64,000 bases of DNA from a virus. Both the position numbers and the translations under genes were made by a program. The stretch covers positions 37,419 to 101,418 of the IMG/VR virus record IMGVR_UViG_3300008997_000013. One strand, 5' to 3'. This document shows, in pieces, positions 23,509 to 31,615 of this stretch. The first letter of the stretch is position 1. The number at the start of each line of letters is the position of its first letter. Below the pieces are notes generated by a model that saw nothing but the letters and a program-made list of their open reading frames with translations, searched no databases and was not told the origin of the DNA.

Positions 23509-24160
23509 ACTGCCGGGGCGCTACTGCGTCTGCGGGCTCCTGGCCACCAGCTACGGGATGGATTCCCTGGTTCGGTGTCCAAACTGCTTCAACACCTGGC
23601 CTCACTCTCTCACAGAAAGATCCTCGGACGATGGAGGGATCTCGACCTGGTCCTTGCCCCAGCCCAAGGAACCCGCTCTCGTGTACAGCGAAATCGGATT
23701 GCGAGTCATGGCCTGGCGTCGGAAGAACTTTGGCGTGCAGTCCCGAATGCGGAACGTTCTCCAGCTGGTGGAAGAGTGTGGAGAGGCTTGCGAGGCCAAG
23801 CACAGCCAGGAGAACTTCAAAAAGGAGCTTGCGGACTCCCTGCTTGCCCTCGCGGCCCTCAGCGTATCCGAAGGTTGTATACTGCTTCCCCCAGACGACA
23901 TTCATGAGGGGGTGACCACTGACTCTTTGTTCTGCTTGGTCGGGAAGCTGGCGCGTGTGGTGGGGAAGGAGGATGAAGGGATCCGTCCCGAGAGCCGGGG
24001 GAGTGTGGAGCCCATCCTTTGCCGGATGGCCGGAGTCCTCGAGATGCTCTTCCAGCGGAGGTACAGCCATAGCGCCTCCCTTCGTCTGACCGTGTATGAG
24101 AGGATACAGAGGATGGAATCCCTGGACTTCACCAAGGACCCAGAAGGTGGGGAACGGTAA
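23492..24160 (+). CDS. MazG-like nucleotide pyrophosphohydrolase with zinc ribbon
   Basis: 222 residues from ATG 23492. An N-terminal zinc ribbon (CVC near residue 13 and CPNC near residue 31) precedes an all-alpha NTP-PPase helix bundle: VLQLVEECGEACEAKHSQEN then ELADSLLALAALS, which give the EExxE ... ExxD metal-binding set. MazG proteins hydrolyse NTPs or dNTPs to monophosphates and PPi, and phage copies are thought to adjust nucleotide pools or alarmone balance. A second helical region follows (LFCLVGKLARVVGKEDEG), possibly a degenerate repeat. Confidence 0.65.
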   Translation: MNQKRKLPGRYCVCGLLATSYGMDSLVRCPNCFNTWPHSLTERSSDDGGISTWSLPQPKEPALVYSEIGLRVMAWRRKNFGVQSRMRNVLQLVEECGEACEAKHSQENFKKELADSLLALAALSVSEGCILLPPDDIHEGVTTDSLFCLVGKLARVVGKEDEGIRPESRGSVEPILCRMAGVLEMLFQRRYSHSASLRLTVYERIQRMESLDFTKDPEGGER

Positions 24161-24177
24161 CTCTGGGGGAGGACGCC

Positions 24178-24630
24178 ATGATCAACCTGCTCCCCAAAGA
24201 GTTCGAAGCGGAAGTCGCCCAGGCTGTAGAGAGCTCGCGTTCTCTGTGGCCGCGAGTACGCGTCTCCCAATACCGAGATCTGGGCCTGCTTCTGGAGCAC
24301 CACATCTTCAAACGATGTACTGCCCTCCTCACTCTGGAAGGTAGGTCCGGGGAGGACTTCTTGTCTCTTGAGTCCCGAGTCTCTCCTGTCGCCAGTTCTG
24401 GATCTACCGCAGCGGCTCGTTCCTCATCTCGAGCTACGCTGGACGTGTGTGACGCTGTGGACCACCTCATGCTGGTTCTGGGACATCTCCGAGTTCACTT
24501 CAAGAAGGCTCCGTGCGACTTCTGTGAGAGCCGGCTGAACACCAAACCCTGCGAGGTCTGCGCGAACGAGAGGTTCCGGACCTCTCTCCACAGCAGGTAC
24601 AAGAGAGGGCAGTCTACAGACCCCTCATAG
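24178..24630 (+). CDS. Hypothetical protein with C-terminal zinc motif
   Basis: 150 residues, GGGGGAGG before ATG. A helical body (EFEAEVAQAVESSRSLWPRV; VCDAVDHLMLVLGHLRVHF) ends in CDFC and CEVC pairs (KKAPCDFCESRLNTKPCEVC), a probable zinc knuckle. A CGGTAAC element lies just upstream at 24154. Confidence 0.6.
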   Translation: MINLLPKEFEAEVAQAVESSRSLWPRVRVSQYRDLGLLLEHHIFKRCTALLTLEGRSGEDFLSLESRVSPVASSGSTAAARSSSRATLDVCDAVDHLMLVLGHLRVHFKKAPCDFCESRLNTKPCEVCANERFRTSLHSRYKRGQSTDPS

Positions 24631-24642
24631 AGAGGAACGCCC

Positions 24643-24996
24643 ATGATAGGGTACATGAAGGCGCTGATTGCGCAGCTCACGCAGATCTACGGGGAGGATC
24701 CTGGTCCGGGCACCTATCCGATCGTTCTCAAGGGGCGGTTGGACCTGGTTCGGCTGGACGAGGAGAACAAGATCCACTGTGGGAACTTCGTCCCCGTCGA
24801 CACCCGCTTCCGCCATCGCAAGAGGGGCTCTACCTACAAGGTCAAGTCCTTCTCCGCGATGCAGTGCGCCGGACCTCTGGACGGACACCCAATGGTTCGC
24901 TACGTCGCGGAGGACCCAACCACTCCTCCCCAGTTCAAGGACAACGTCCGTCCAGCCGCCGAGTTCTTCGACGGCCGCTTCGAGAGGCTTGGGTGA
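24643..24996 (+). CDS. Hypothetical protein (DUF1653-like pattern)
   Basis: 117 residues, AGAGGAA before ATG. The middle reads FRHRKRGSTYKVKSFSAMQC then DGHPMVRYVAEDPT and VRPAAEFFDGRFERL. This recalls the 'YRHYKGxxYxV...Y....WVRP..xF' pattern of small DUF1653 proteins of unknown function. Confidence 0.5.
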   Translation: MIGYMKALIAQLTQIYGEDPGPGTYPIVLKGRLDLVRLDEENKIHCGNFVPVDTRFRHRKRGSTYKVKSFSAMQCAGPLDGHPMVRYVAEDPTTPPQFKDNVRPAAEFFDGRFERLG

Positions 24997-25235
24997 GCTC
25001 TGGGGTCCTGGTCGCGCCGGCCCTCACCAAGAAGGAGCTCGCCTACATCGTGATGGGGTTAGGACACAAGAAGTGTATGCTGGAGACAGGGGACCCGCTC
25101 TACTCCCACGCTGACCTCATCCGGATGGACGAGAAGAGCCGGAAGAGGTTCCGGCTGAGGCTCGCGGACCGAGACCAACTCGAACAGGCACGCGAAATAG
25201 AGGCCCTGATGGCCAAGCTGATGAGGTTGACATGA
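24993..25235 (+). CDS. Small hypothetical protein
   Basis: 80 residues from GTG 24993, overlapping the previous TGA; the frame upstream to 24864 is a shadow. Lys/Arg/Glu-rich helical protein (ALTKKELAYIVMGLGHKKCM). No family. Confidence 0.55.
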   Translation: MSSGVLVAPALTKKELAYIVMGLGHKKCMLETGDPLYSHADLIRMDEKSRKRFRLRLADRDQLEQAREIEALMAKLMRLT

Positions 25236-25543
25236 CCACCGAGAAGTTCAACCCGGGAGATAGGGATCTGAGAACCCAGTCCCAGATGAGGAAGGTGATC
25301 CTTGCAGATCTCATCCGGAAGTTCGCGCGGGGAGAGACCACCCTGGAGGATCTCGAGAAGGAGTACTGGGAACGCACCAACCCTCCTCAGAGTGCGCTCC
25401 TCCCCGAGGACCTCGATTTCCTAGTCGAGCTGGTCGATATCGCTCTCAGGAACCGCCTGACCCACCTGGGTGTTCGTATCGAGATCCCACCAGGCCTCAA
25501 GGAGCGCCTGGAGAAGGACTGGAAGGCGTCATGCCACAGGTGA
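25232..25543 (+). CDS. Small hypothetical protein
   Basis: 103 residues, ATGA overlap. Helical, charged (MRKVILADLIRKFARGETTL; LPEDLDFLVELVDIALRNRL). No family. Confidence 0.55.
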   Translation: MTTEKFNPGDRDLRTQSQMRKVILADLIRKFARGETTLEDLEKEYWERTNPPQSALLPEDLDFLVELVDIALRNRLTHLGVRIEIPPGLKERLEKDWKASCHR

Positions 25544-25893
25544 TTCATCTCGTAGCAGGAGACTTCACCTCCTGTTCCCGAACCGAGCACCTCAACGCAA
25601 CCACCGAGAGGGAACAGGTCACCTGTAGGTCCTGCCTTCGGATCATGCTCCGACACGCCGAACGAGGTGCTCTCCTCTATGGGACCAGCAAGACCGCAGG
25701 GAAGTGGCTCGAGAAGCTGAATCGGGCGCGGGCGAAACGAGGCCGGCCTCGTTTCGCTGATTCCGTCACGGAGGCCTTCCAGATGAGGATGGGCGCCGCC
25801 AGGGATCTCAGGCGTCGTCTGGGCCTTCCTGAGGATGTTCCTGTGTACCAGCCAGATCTTGTAGGTGTCGAGACCCCTGCTTCCGCAGAGTGA
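25531..25893 (+). CDS. Hypothetical protein with N-terminal Cys/His site
   Basis: 120 residues, overlapping the previous gene by 13 bases. The start (VIHLVAGDFTSCSRTEHLNA, then QVTCRSCLRIM) has the layout of a one-zinc ribbon common in phage orphan proteins. A basic helical tail follows. Its end overlaps the convergent minus-strand ATPase gene by 86 bases. Confidence 0.55.
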   Translation: MPQVIHLVAGDFTSCSRTEHLNATTEREQVTCRSCLRIMLRHAERGALLYGTSKTAGKWLEKLNRARAKRGRPRFADSVTEAFQMRMGAARDLRRRLGLPEDVPVYQPDLVGVETPASAE

Positions 25894-26791
25894 TCCAGAC
25901 CTGAAGCGCGTTCTTCACCACCTCTTCCAGAGGAGAAGCCCCTCTGAGAGCATGGATCTGTCGGATCAAGTGGGCGGGGACGGTTTCCATGAGGAGCGTC
26001 CCCTGGTCCCCGTTCCATTCGATGCCCGCATGGAGGGAGCTCAGCCCCTGCTTGGAGGCATGGGAAAACTCGATGCCCTCCCGAAGCTCGTGGGTGCTGA
26101 GTTCCAGACATAGGGTCTGCGGGTCGTCCCAGAACTCGTCGAACATACCAGAGAACTGGTTCTCCCCGGTGTGGCCGGTTGTCACGTAGACCTGCCGGAA
26201 CTCATTCTGCCGGGGATCCTCTATCCTCAGACTTCGAGGATGGCGGCGGGCGGCCTCATCCACCGCCCCCACGAACAGAATGAGTCCCCTTGTGTCCTGG
26301 GGTTGGGCGAACACCCGGAGGGTCGCCAGGCCATCGTGCTCTGAAGAGAGATCCTTGTCCGTCTGGAAGCAGATCTCCCAATCACCACCCTGGAGGAAGC
26401 GTTCTCGGAGGAGAGGGATCTCCTCTACATCTTCCCGGAGGCTCCGTAGGATCGAGTGGGCATGATTCCGGTTCATCCCGAGGAGGACTCCGGAGAGCGG
26501 GGTGTCTGAGCAACCGACCTTCAGATGGGCTGTCGTTTCGTAGAGGACGATCAGCTTCAGGATATGGGTCTTCCCACTCCGACGGCCGGCGCAGAGAAGG
26601 AGCCTTCGGAACGGCCCGAACTCCCCTGGGATGTGGTTCAGCTTCTTCTGCTCAAGGAGAGAGCTCGGAAGAGCCTCCTTGTAGAAGGGAGGTAGGTCGC
26701 TCAGGTCCAGATCGTAGAACATCCTCAGGACCCATTCTTGGCCTTTGGTCAAGGGGTATCCGATGGACGCGGCAAACTGGATGATGTTCAT
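25808..26791 (-). CDS. Terminase-large-subunit-like ATPase (ATPase domain only)
   Basis: 327 residues on the minus strand. Walker A GRRSGKT (69-75) within LLLCAGRRSGKTHILKLIVL, a coupling-like region VLLGMNRNHAHSILRSL, and a Walker B LILFVGAVDE (170-179) match the DNA-packaging terminase ATPase fold. The usual RNase H-like nuclease domain (about 180 further residues with Asp triad) is not present: the protein ends in a helical, basic tail. Either a packaging ATPase working with a separate nuclease, or an ATPase with another job. Orientation opposite to all neighbours suggests separate acquisition. Confidence 0.55.
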   Translation of the reverse strand: MNIIQFAASIGYPLTKGQEWVLRMFYDLDLSDLPPFYKEALPSSLLEQKKLNHIPGEFGPFRRLLLCAGRRSGKTHILKLIVLYETTAHLKVGCSDTPLSGVLLGMNRNHAHSILRSLREDVEEIPLLRERFLQGGDWEICFQTDKDLSSEHDGLATLRVFAQPQDTRGLILFVGAVDEAARRHPRSLRIEDPRQNEFRQVYVTTGHTGENQFSGMFDEFWDDPQTLCLELSTHELREGIEFSHASKQGLSSLHAGIEWNGDQGTLLMETVPAHLIRQIHALRGASPLEEVVKNALQVWITLRKQGSRHLQDLAGTQEHPQEGPDDA

Positions 26792-26793
26792 GG

Positions 26794-26820
26794 GCTTCTA
26801 TTCCTGCTGCAGGACGTAAC
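26794..26820 (+). promoter_or_regulatory. Phage promoter candidate, site F
   Basis: GCTTCTAT, 11 nt, GACGTAAC, 22 bases before ATG 26842. It lies in the gap between the divergent ATPase gene and the following plus-strand genes. Confidence 0.5.
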
Positions 26821-26841
26821 TGGAACGTACCCGGAGAGAAC

Positions 26842-27075
26842 ATGTACAGAAAAGGAACACCGGTAGTGTTGAAGCAGAGGATCGTCATGGCCGGTCTTGG
26901 GCGAACACAGATGGACATCCGTGCAGGTGTCCGGGGCTTCCTTCTCCAGGAGTGTCTCCCCCCGGACACCTGCATGTACGTGCTCCTCGAGTCGCCGGGG
27001 ATGTCCATCTCCGTCCAGGCCACTCGGAACCACTTCGACGTCATCGACCAGGAGTCTGACAGATGCCACATATGA
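26842..27075 (+). CDS. Small hypothetical protein
   Basis: 77 residues, CGGAGAGAAC before ATG. Beta-like (GTPVVLKQRIVMAGLGRTQM; CMYVLLESPGMSISVQATRN). No family. Confidence 0.55.
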   Translation: MYRKGTPVVLKQRIVMAGLGRTQMDIRAGVRGFLLQECLPPDTCMYVLLESPGMSISVQATRNHFDVIDQESDRCHI

Positions 27076-27527
27076 CCACTGAGCTCCCGACGGAGGCGGG
27101 CTACTACCTGTTCATCGGGGACCGGGGAGATCATGAAGGGGGGCCCAGGGGTCGTGTCCCTGAGTTGGTCTGTGTCTTCTGGTATCGGGGAGAGGTCGGC
27201 GGGAGGCTCTCGTACGTGGGGTCTGACTTTTTCTTCCACCCTGAGAAGGCTCGAGGCGTCTGGCGTCGAGTTCAGGTGGAGGACATGAAGGAAGCGGAAC
27301 TCGAGATGCAGCTCGACCGCTTCTTCGAAAAGGCCATGGCCAAGCTCGACAAGTACTCCTGGTACAAACGGGACCGCAAGAACCTCCGAAGTCTCCTCTC
27401 GGGGAACTCTGGAGACATCAAGATCTACGAGTCGGTATCTCCGCTCTCCATCGATGAGATCGTAGAGCGTGCTTTCCAGAGGGGTCTCCTCACAGACGAG
27501 GTTTCCCAGGATAGCTCCAAGACGTAA
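27063..27527 (+). CDS. Hypothetical protein
   Basis: 154 residues from ATG 27063 (ATG 27072 is equally possible). The start TELPTEAGYYLFIGDRGD and VPELVCVFWYRGEVGG resemble small DUF551/'YYxFxG'-type phage proteins with a beta sheet; the rest is charged helix. Function unknown. Confidence 0.55.
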   Translation: MPHMTTELPTEAGYYLFIGDRGDHEGGPRGRVPELVCVFWYRGEVGGRLSYVGSDFFFHPEKARGVWRRVQVEDMKEAELEMQLDRFFEKAMAKLDKYSWYKRDRKNLRSLLSGNSGDIKIYESVSPLSIDEIVERAFQRGLLTDEVSQDSSKT

Positions 27528-27528
27528 C
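27501..27528 (+). promoter_or_regulatory. Phage promoter candidate, site G
   Basis: GTTTCCCA, 12 nt, GACGTAAC. The -10-like box overlaps the preceding stop codon; the next gene starts at 27549 (or 27537, which would be nearly leaderless). Confidence 0.5.
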
Positions 27529-27548
27529 GTCGGGGAATGGAGACCCTG

Positions 27549-29078
27549 ATGTCCGAAGCCCCCCAGGTCCTGTACCACTTCACGTCGCCTCTCTACGCGC
27601 CGATGATCCGGCAGCAGGGGATCCGGCGGGGAGACATCACTGTCTCCCTGGAGACAGGGTTCTGCGCTCCTTGTCTGACCGCGGACTCTTCCTGGGACAA
27701 GCAGAGCTGGACGCAGAACTCGACCCCTGGTTTCAACAAGGCCCAGACCCGGTTCCGGGTGGAGATCCCCTCGTCCGAAAGACATCGGCTGCGGTGGTGG
27801 AAAGACCTCCTCCGTGGGCACGGCGCGTCGGAAGAGTGGATCCAGAACCAGGCAACAGAGGGACACGAGCACTGGTGGGTGTTCCTTGGTGTCATCCCAC
27901 CTGAGTGGCTCACTGAGGTCAAGGGGTCTCCGGGACACCCTGCGTGGGACTGGTCGATCCTCGGCGCGACCAGTAATCTGCGGACCCTTTCGTACAGAGG
28001 CAAACCTGGGGAACCTCGGGTCGGACGTGTTCGCTTCAAGAGCACGAACATCCGAGATGCTCTGGCTCGGATAGGGCATTGGCCTCTCCCGGACCGCCTG
28101 GTCCGAGGCGGGAATCCTCTCCCTTGGTCCAACATGCCGAAGGGTCTCCTTCGGGTCCTGATAGACGCCTCCGGACCGGAGGAGCGAGTCACCGAAGGAC
28201 TCCGGTGGGTTACCAGGAACCTCCAGGCCCATGCTTGGAAGCCCGACTACCTGGATACCATCCCCTGCTTCATGGTGGGAGTAGGTCGTTGGCTTCGGGG
28301 ATCCCAGAAGGTCATTGAGATCACCCCCGCCGCAGCGAACACTCTCCTGGAGATCGCCCCTCGTTTCTCAGATCTCCCCCCGCCCTCCAAGGAGAACAAC
28401 CTCGCGTTCCTCTGGGACGGGTTGGTGTATGGGGTCTGCCCCACCGTAGAGGAGAACGGGGAACGGGGTGTCAGTGTCTACGTATGGGAGAAAAAGGATG
28501 GCTGTTGGGAGGCGTATGCGCCCGCAGAGGATCCCGATCGGGTTTGGGTAGGCCCCCTCAAGTGGAATGCTCTGGACCAACTCCTTGGAACTCCCAGCCC
28601 CTTGAAGGAGGTGTTTCAGGTCCTGGTCAACGCCTTGGCTGCCATGAACGAGAAGCCCAAGATCGTGGTCGGGAAGAGGAAGCCTCCCCGGAAGCGACGT
28701 CACCGCCGGGCTCCCCAGACCCCTGGGAAGAGCCTCATCCTCGACGAGAGTGGACTCTGCTTGGTCACCAAGAGGTGGGCCTTGTTGGACGCAGAGGTGG
28801 AAGCCGAGAAGCGTCGATTGGAGCAGGAACGGAAGAAGCCCTGTCTCCACACCGTAGAGCCCCACAACTACCGCGTCTGGGTGAACAAGCCTCTCCCCCA
28901 CGAGAAGGCCATCGAGACTCGGGAGAAGGTCTCCTCCAAGGGGGTCCGCTACACCCAGTTCCGTGTTTGGCGGAAGCGGGGGAAGACAGGCCCCGACGGA
29001 AAGAAGATCGCCTTCTCCCGAGGATCAGACGTCAAGGAGAAGAAGTCTCGACTGAAGCGGGGCCCTGCCGACCTGTAG
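27549..29078 (+). CDS. Large accessory protein with YHFT (ADP-ribosyltransferase-like) start
   Basis: 509 residues from ATG 27549 with GGAGA upstream; ATG 27537 is too close to site G. The opening VLYHFTSPLYAPMIRQQGIR then RGDITVS matches the 'LYHxT...I...G' entry of DUF4433, HYD1 and other ADP-ribosyltransferase-like folds, and WWVFLGVIPPEWLTEV follows. The middle is unlike anything I know; residues about 350-509 are very basic (KRKPPRKRRHRRAPQ; KKSRLKRGPADL), probably nucleic-acid binding. Could modify a host target, but the catalytic Glu is not identified. Confidence 0.5.
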   Translation: MSEAPQVLYHFTSPLYAPMIRQQGIRRGDITVSLETGFCAPCLTADSSWDKQSWTQNSTPGFNKAQTRFRVEIPSSERHRLRWWKDLLRGHGASEEWIQNQATEGHEHWWVFLGVIPPEWLTEVKGSPGHPAWDWSILGATSNLRTLSYRGKPGEPRVGRVRFKSTNIRDALARIGHWPLPDRLVRGGNPLPWSNMPKGLLRVLIDASGPEERVTEGLRWVTRNLQAHAWKPDYLDTIPCFMVGVGRWLRGSQKVIEITPAAANTLLEIAPRFSDLPPPSKENNLAFLWDGLVYGVCPTVEENGERGVSVYVWEKKDGCWEAYAPAEDPDRVWVGPLKWNALDQLLGTPSPLKEVFQVLVNALAAMNEKPKIVVGKRKPPRKRRHRRAPQTPGKSLILDESGLCLVTKRWALLDAEVEAEKRRLEQERKKPCLHTVEPHNYRVWVNKPLPHEKAIETREKVSSKGVRYTQFRVWRKRGKTGPDGKKIAFSRGSDVKEKKSRLKRGPADL

Positions 29079-29760
29079 GCTTGCCCAGGATCACCACCGT
29101 GTCTTGCTCCTGCAGCCTGCGGTCGCGCATGAACGCCTCGAACTGTTCCTCGTTCTCCTCCCTCGGAGGAGTGGAGAACAGGGGTCCGGGAACGCCCGGG
29201 AAGAGAGGAACCATGTCCAGGTAGGCCAGTTCCATCTGCCGAGCCGTCGGGCGCTTCCAGATATCCTCGAGCTGCTTCTCTGTCCCGTTCGAAGCCAGGT
29301 CTCCGAACTTCTCCAAGAGCTCCTGCTCGAAGCTATCCCTCTCCTCCTGGGAAGCCTTGTCCCACCGAGACGGGTTGGGAACCTTCCAGGGATGCTCCTC
29401 CTCCCGGACGAAGCTGGTCGGAGTCCACCACCGCGTGGAGCTCAGGGCCTTCTCCCAGCGCTCCTTGTTCTCGTTGGGATCCCGGAGATCGAGCTTGAAG
29501 ACACCCGCGAAGATGTGGCGGACCCAGTCCAGCCGCCTCTGGATCTCAGCCTTGGAGACGTTGTCGTCGTCATCCTTGTGGCGCCCTCCCGAGTAGAGGG
29601 CCGTCGTGAGGTGGAGGGGGCGAAGCTGGACGTGGAGCTCCCCCTTCTCGATCTTCCCGTGCTCCTTCTTGACGAGGATACGGGCCTGGGCGTGACTCCA
29701 CATACCCGCCCCTACAGTCTCAGTCCCGAACTGGTGGCACCAAGGTCCGGTCTGACTCAC
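29032..29760 (-). CDS. Hypothetical virion-associated protein
   Basis: 242 residues, GTG at 29760, 13 bases after the stop of the tail-tube-like gene. Contains HVQLRPLHLTTALYSGGRHK, acidic DDDDNVSK, WVRHIFAGVFKLDLRD and a long charged helix (SQEERDSFEQELLEKFGDLA). Position behind the tube gene suggests a tail role. It overlaps the end of the convergent 27549 gene by 47 bases. Confidence 0.5.
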   Translation of the reverse strand: MSQTGPWCHQFGTETVGAGMWSHAQARILVKKEHGKIEKGELHVQLRPLHLTTALYSGGRHKDDDDNVSKAEIQRRLDWVRHIFAGVFKLDLRDPNENKERWEKALSSTRWWTPTSFVREEEHPWKVPNPSRWDKASQEERDSFEQELLEKFGDLASNGTEKQLEDIWKRPTARQMELAYLDMVPLFPGVPGPLFSTPPREENEEQFEAFMRDRRLQEQDTVVILGKPTGRQGPASVETSSP

Positions 29761-29773
29761 CTACTCAAGAGGA

Positions 29774-30526
29774 TCAGGAGAAAGTTCCCCCGAAAGCGAT
29801 GCTGCCGATCTGGCCCACAGAGGGGTCATTGCCCAGAGACGAGAACTCACCGATCAGGCTGGAAGCGTCGTGGACGTCGGTGCACATCGCGTCAGCACTC
29901 TGGGTCACGAGAGCGGAGTCCCGCATGAAGCCGGAGTTCCCGCCGCCCGTCCACCAGCAGGCCTCATAGTAGGTGATCAGGACGTTGTGGGTGCCCTGGG
30001 TCGCGTCGACGGAGCTTCCCCCGAGGTTCCCCGAGTAGGTCAGGGTCCCGACGCCAGCCTGGGAGCCGTTCCCCGCCTGGATGCTGGAGCCGCCTGAGAA
30101 CTCGAAGTCTGCGATGACGGAGAACACGATCTCCTGTCGGATGTCGAAGGGCCAGCGGTGGTGGCGCAGGGACCGCATCGGACCAGAGACACCTGATGCG
30201 TACCCAGTGGCCTGCCACAGATCGCTCAGGTAGAGAAGCTGCCGCTCGAAGGAGAGGGACATTGGGTCAGTCACGCCGGGGACGAGCTCGGCGATGATAT
30301 CCCCGAAGCCGATCCCCCGGACAGGCTCGACCGAGCGAGACTCAGAGGGAGTGAATCCTCCGAGAACTCCGATCTGATGGAGCACGTCGTTCGCCCCAAA
30401 GGCGGGGGCCAGGATGCGGACCTTCTGCGAGACGACCGACCGAGTGTTGGGCGATGTCCCGAAGCGATACAGGGGAGAGGTCCCCTGAACTCCGCCCTGC
30501 GGGTTGTGGTCGGTGTTGGATGCCAT
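29774..30526 (-). CDS. Putative tail tube protein
   Basis: 250 residues, ATG at 30526. The central part (VEPVRGIGFGDIIAELVPGV, then TDPMSLSFERQLLYLSDLWQ and MRSLRHHRWPFDIRQEIVFS) resembles tail-tube-like virion proteins of large phages. The rest is Gly/Ser-rich beta sheet. Tail tubes stack as hexameric rings around the tape measure. It is divergently placed just upstream of the chaperone and tape-measure genes, which supports the call, although its strand is opposite. Confidence 0.5.
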   Translation of the reverse strand: MASNTDHNPQGGVQGTSPLYRFGTSPNTRSVVSQKVRILAPAFGANDVLHQIGVLGGFTPSESRSVEPVRGIGFGDIIAELVPGVTDPMSLSFERQLLYLSDLWQATGYASGVSGPMRSLRHHRWPFDIRQEIVFSVIADFEFSGGSSIQAGNGSQAGVGTLTYSGNLGGSSVDATQGTHNVLITYYEACWWTGGGNSGFMRDSALVTQSADAMCTDVHDASSLIGEFSSLGNDPSVGQIGSIAFGGTFS

Positions 30527-30586
30527 GGAAGATACCCTCCGTGTTCAGCCTCTTCCCGAGTATAGTGGCGCTATTGTGGAGAGCAT
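30527..30586. promoter_or_regulatory. Divergent intergenic region, tail tube / tail chaperone
   Basis: Sixty bases between divergent genes must hold promoters both ways. TATAGTGGCGCTATTG (30560 region) contains the short palindrome TAG-TGGCG-CTA. No copy of the GTTTC-CGTAA pattern is seen here, so the tail operon probably uses a different promoter class. Confidence 0.35.
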
Positions 30587-31612
30587 ATGGACCTCAGCAG
30601 TCTCACCCAGGCCCTCAAGCCCCTGTCCCAGTTCGGACAGGACGAACTGGATTTCGAGGTCGACGGGACTGAGGTCCACCTACGCCCCCTTCTCCCCCGA
30701 GAGGAGGTCATCTGCCAGGAGCGCGCAGCGGAGATCCTGGCCCAGGCCAAGGAAGAGGAGCAACTCGAGGATAACGATGAGGTCACCAGAGCCCTCTCTC
30801 TGAAGTACTTCGACCAGTTCCGAGCTGAGGTCATCGGGTTCGCCCTGGTTCAGGTAGGCCCACACGACTTCCGAGGTCTCCAGGGCATCCACACGGGAGA
30901 GGTGCTCGACAACGGAACGCGGGTTCAGGTTCCCCTACAGCGCGCCCTCCGAGACCTGATTAACAAGACTTGGTCCCGGGCGATGCTCACTATCTGCTTC
31001 GCCAAGTACGGGGACCTGGTCACCAAGATTGCCGAAAAGGCTGACCGCATCGCCCGAGAGTCGATTTCCGATCTGGACGAGGAGGTCGAGCGCCTGGAGC
31101 GCCGTCTCAAGGCGGTCAAGGAGGAGCGGGCGAAGCGCGCCAAGGGAGATCCCAGCGCAACGACCCAGCAGATCCAGAACCTGGTGTCCGCGGGAGAGGC
31201 GCTCCAGAAGGATGTGGATGCGGCTATCCAAGCATCCCAAGAGGACCGCCGCCTCGCCGAGGAGATCCGCCAGGCAGCCCAAGAGGATACCCCTCCGGAG
31301 CCCGAAGCTCCCAGCGAGGTTCAGGTGCGCCCGCCTGCTCCCCGGCGCCAGAGCGTCGTCCCAAAGAGAGCCCCTCCTCCTACAGCGCCCCCAACCCCGT
31401 CCCCAGAGGATAGGATCAGAGAGGCACAGGAGCAGGCAGACCTGATCGTCGGAGCCAGCGATCCCCTGACGGTGGTCGGAGAGGGGCCCAGGCAAAGGGA
31501 GGTCATCTCGGGACGTGCAGACTCGGGAGGCCGGGGGATGAAGGACGTCAAGGTCCGAACCAACCAGCCAAAGGGCGGGGCGGAGAACCCACACTTCAAG
31601 CGCCGGGGATGA
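30587..31612 (+). CDS. Putative tail assembly chaperone / tail protein
   Basis: 341 residues, GGAGAG before ATG. The N-terminal 125 residues form a folded domain (QFGQDELDFEVDGTEVHLRP) typical of proteins that map just upstream of tape-measure genes; then a coiled coil (EEVERLERRLKAVKEERAKR) and a Pro/Arg-rich disordered tail. Position between tube and tape measure is the main evidence. No classic -1 slippery frameshift to the next gene is evident; the two are separated by GTG. Confidence 0.5.
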   Translation: MDLSSLTQALKPLSQFGQDELDFEVDGTEVHLRPLLPREEVICQERAAEILAQAKEEEQLEDNDEVTRALSLKYFDQFRAEVIGFALVQVGPHDFRGLQGIHTGEVLDNGTRVQVPLQRALRDLINKTWSRAMLTICFAKYGDLVTKIAEKADRIARESISDLDEEVERLERRLKAVKEERAKRAKGDPSATTQQIQNLVSAGEALQKDVDAAIQASQEDRRLAEEIRQAAQEDTPPEPEAPSEVQVRPPAPRRQSVVPKRAPPPTAPPTPSPEDRIREAQEQADLIVGASDPLTVVGEGPRQREVISGRADSGGRGMKDVKVRTNQPKGGAENPHFKRRG

Positions 31613-31615
31613 GGT

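Noticed and set aside
26652-28232. 526-codon minus-strand frame
   Set aside because: Overlaps both the ATPase gene and convincing plus-strand genes with promoter and ribosome sites.
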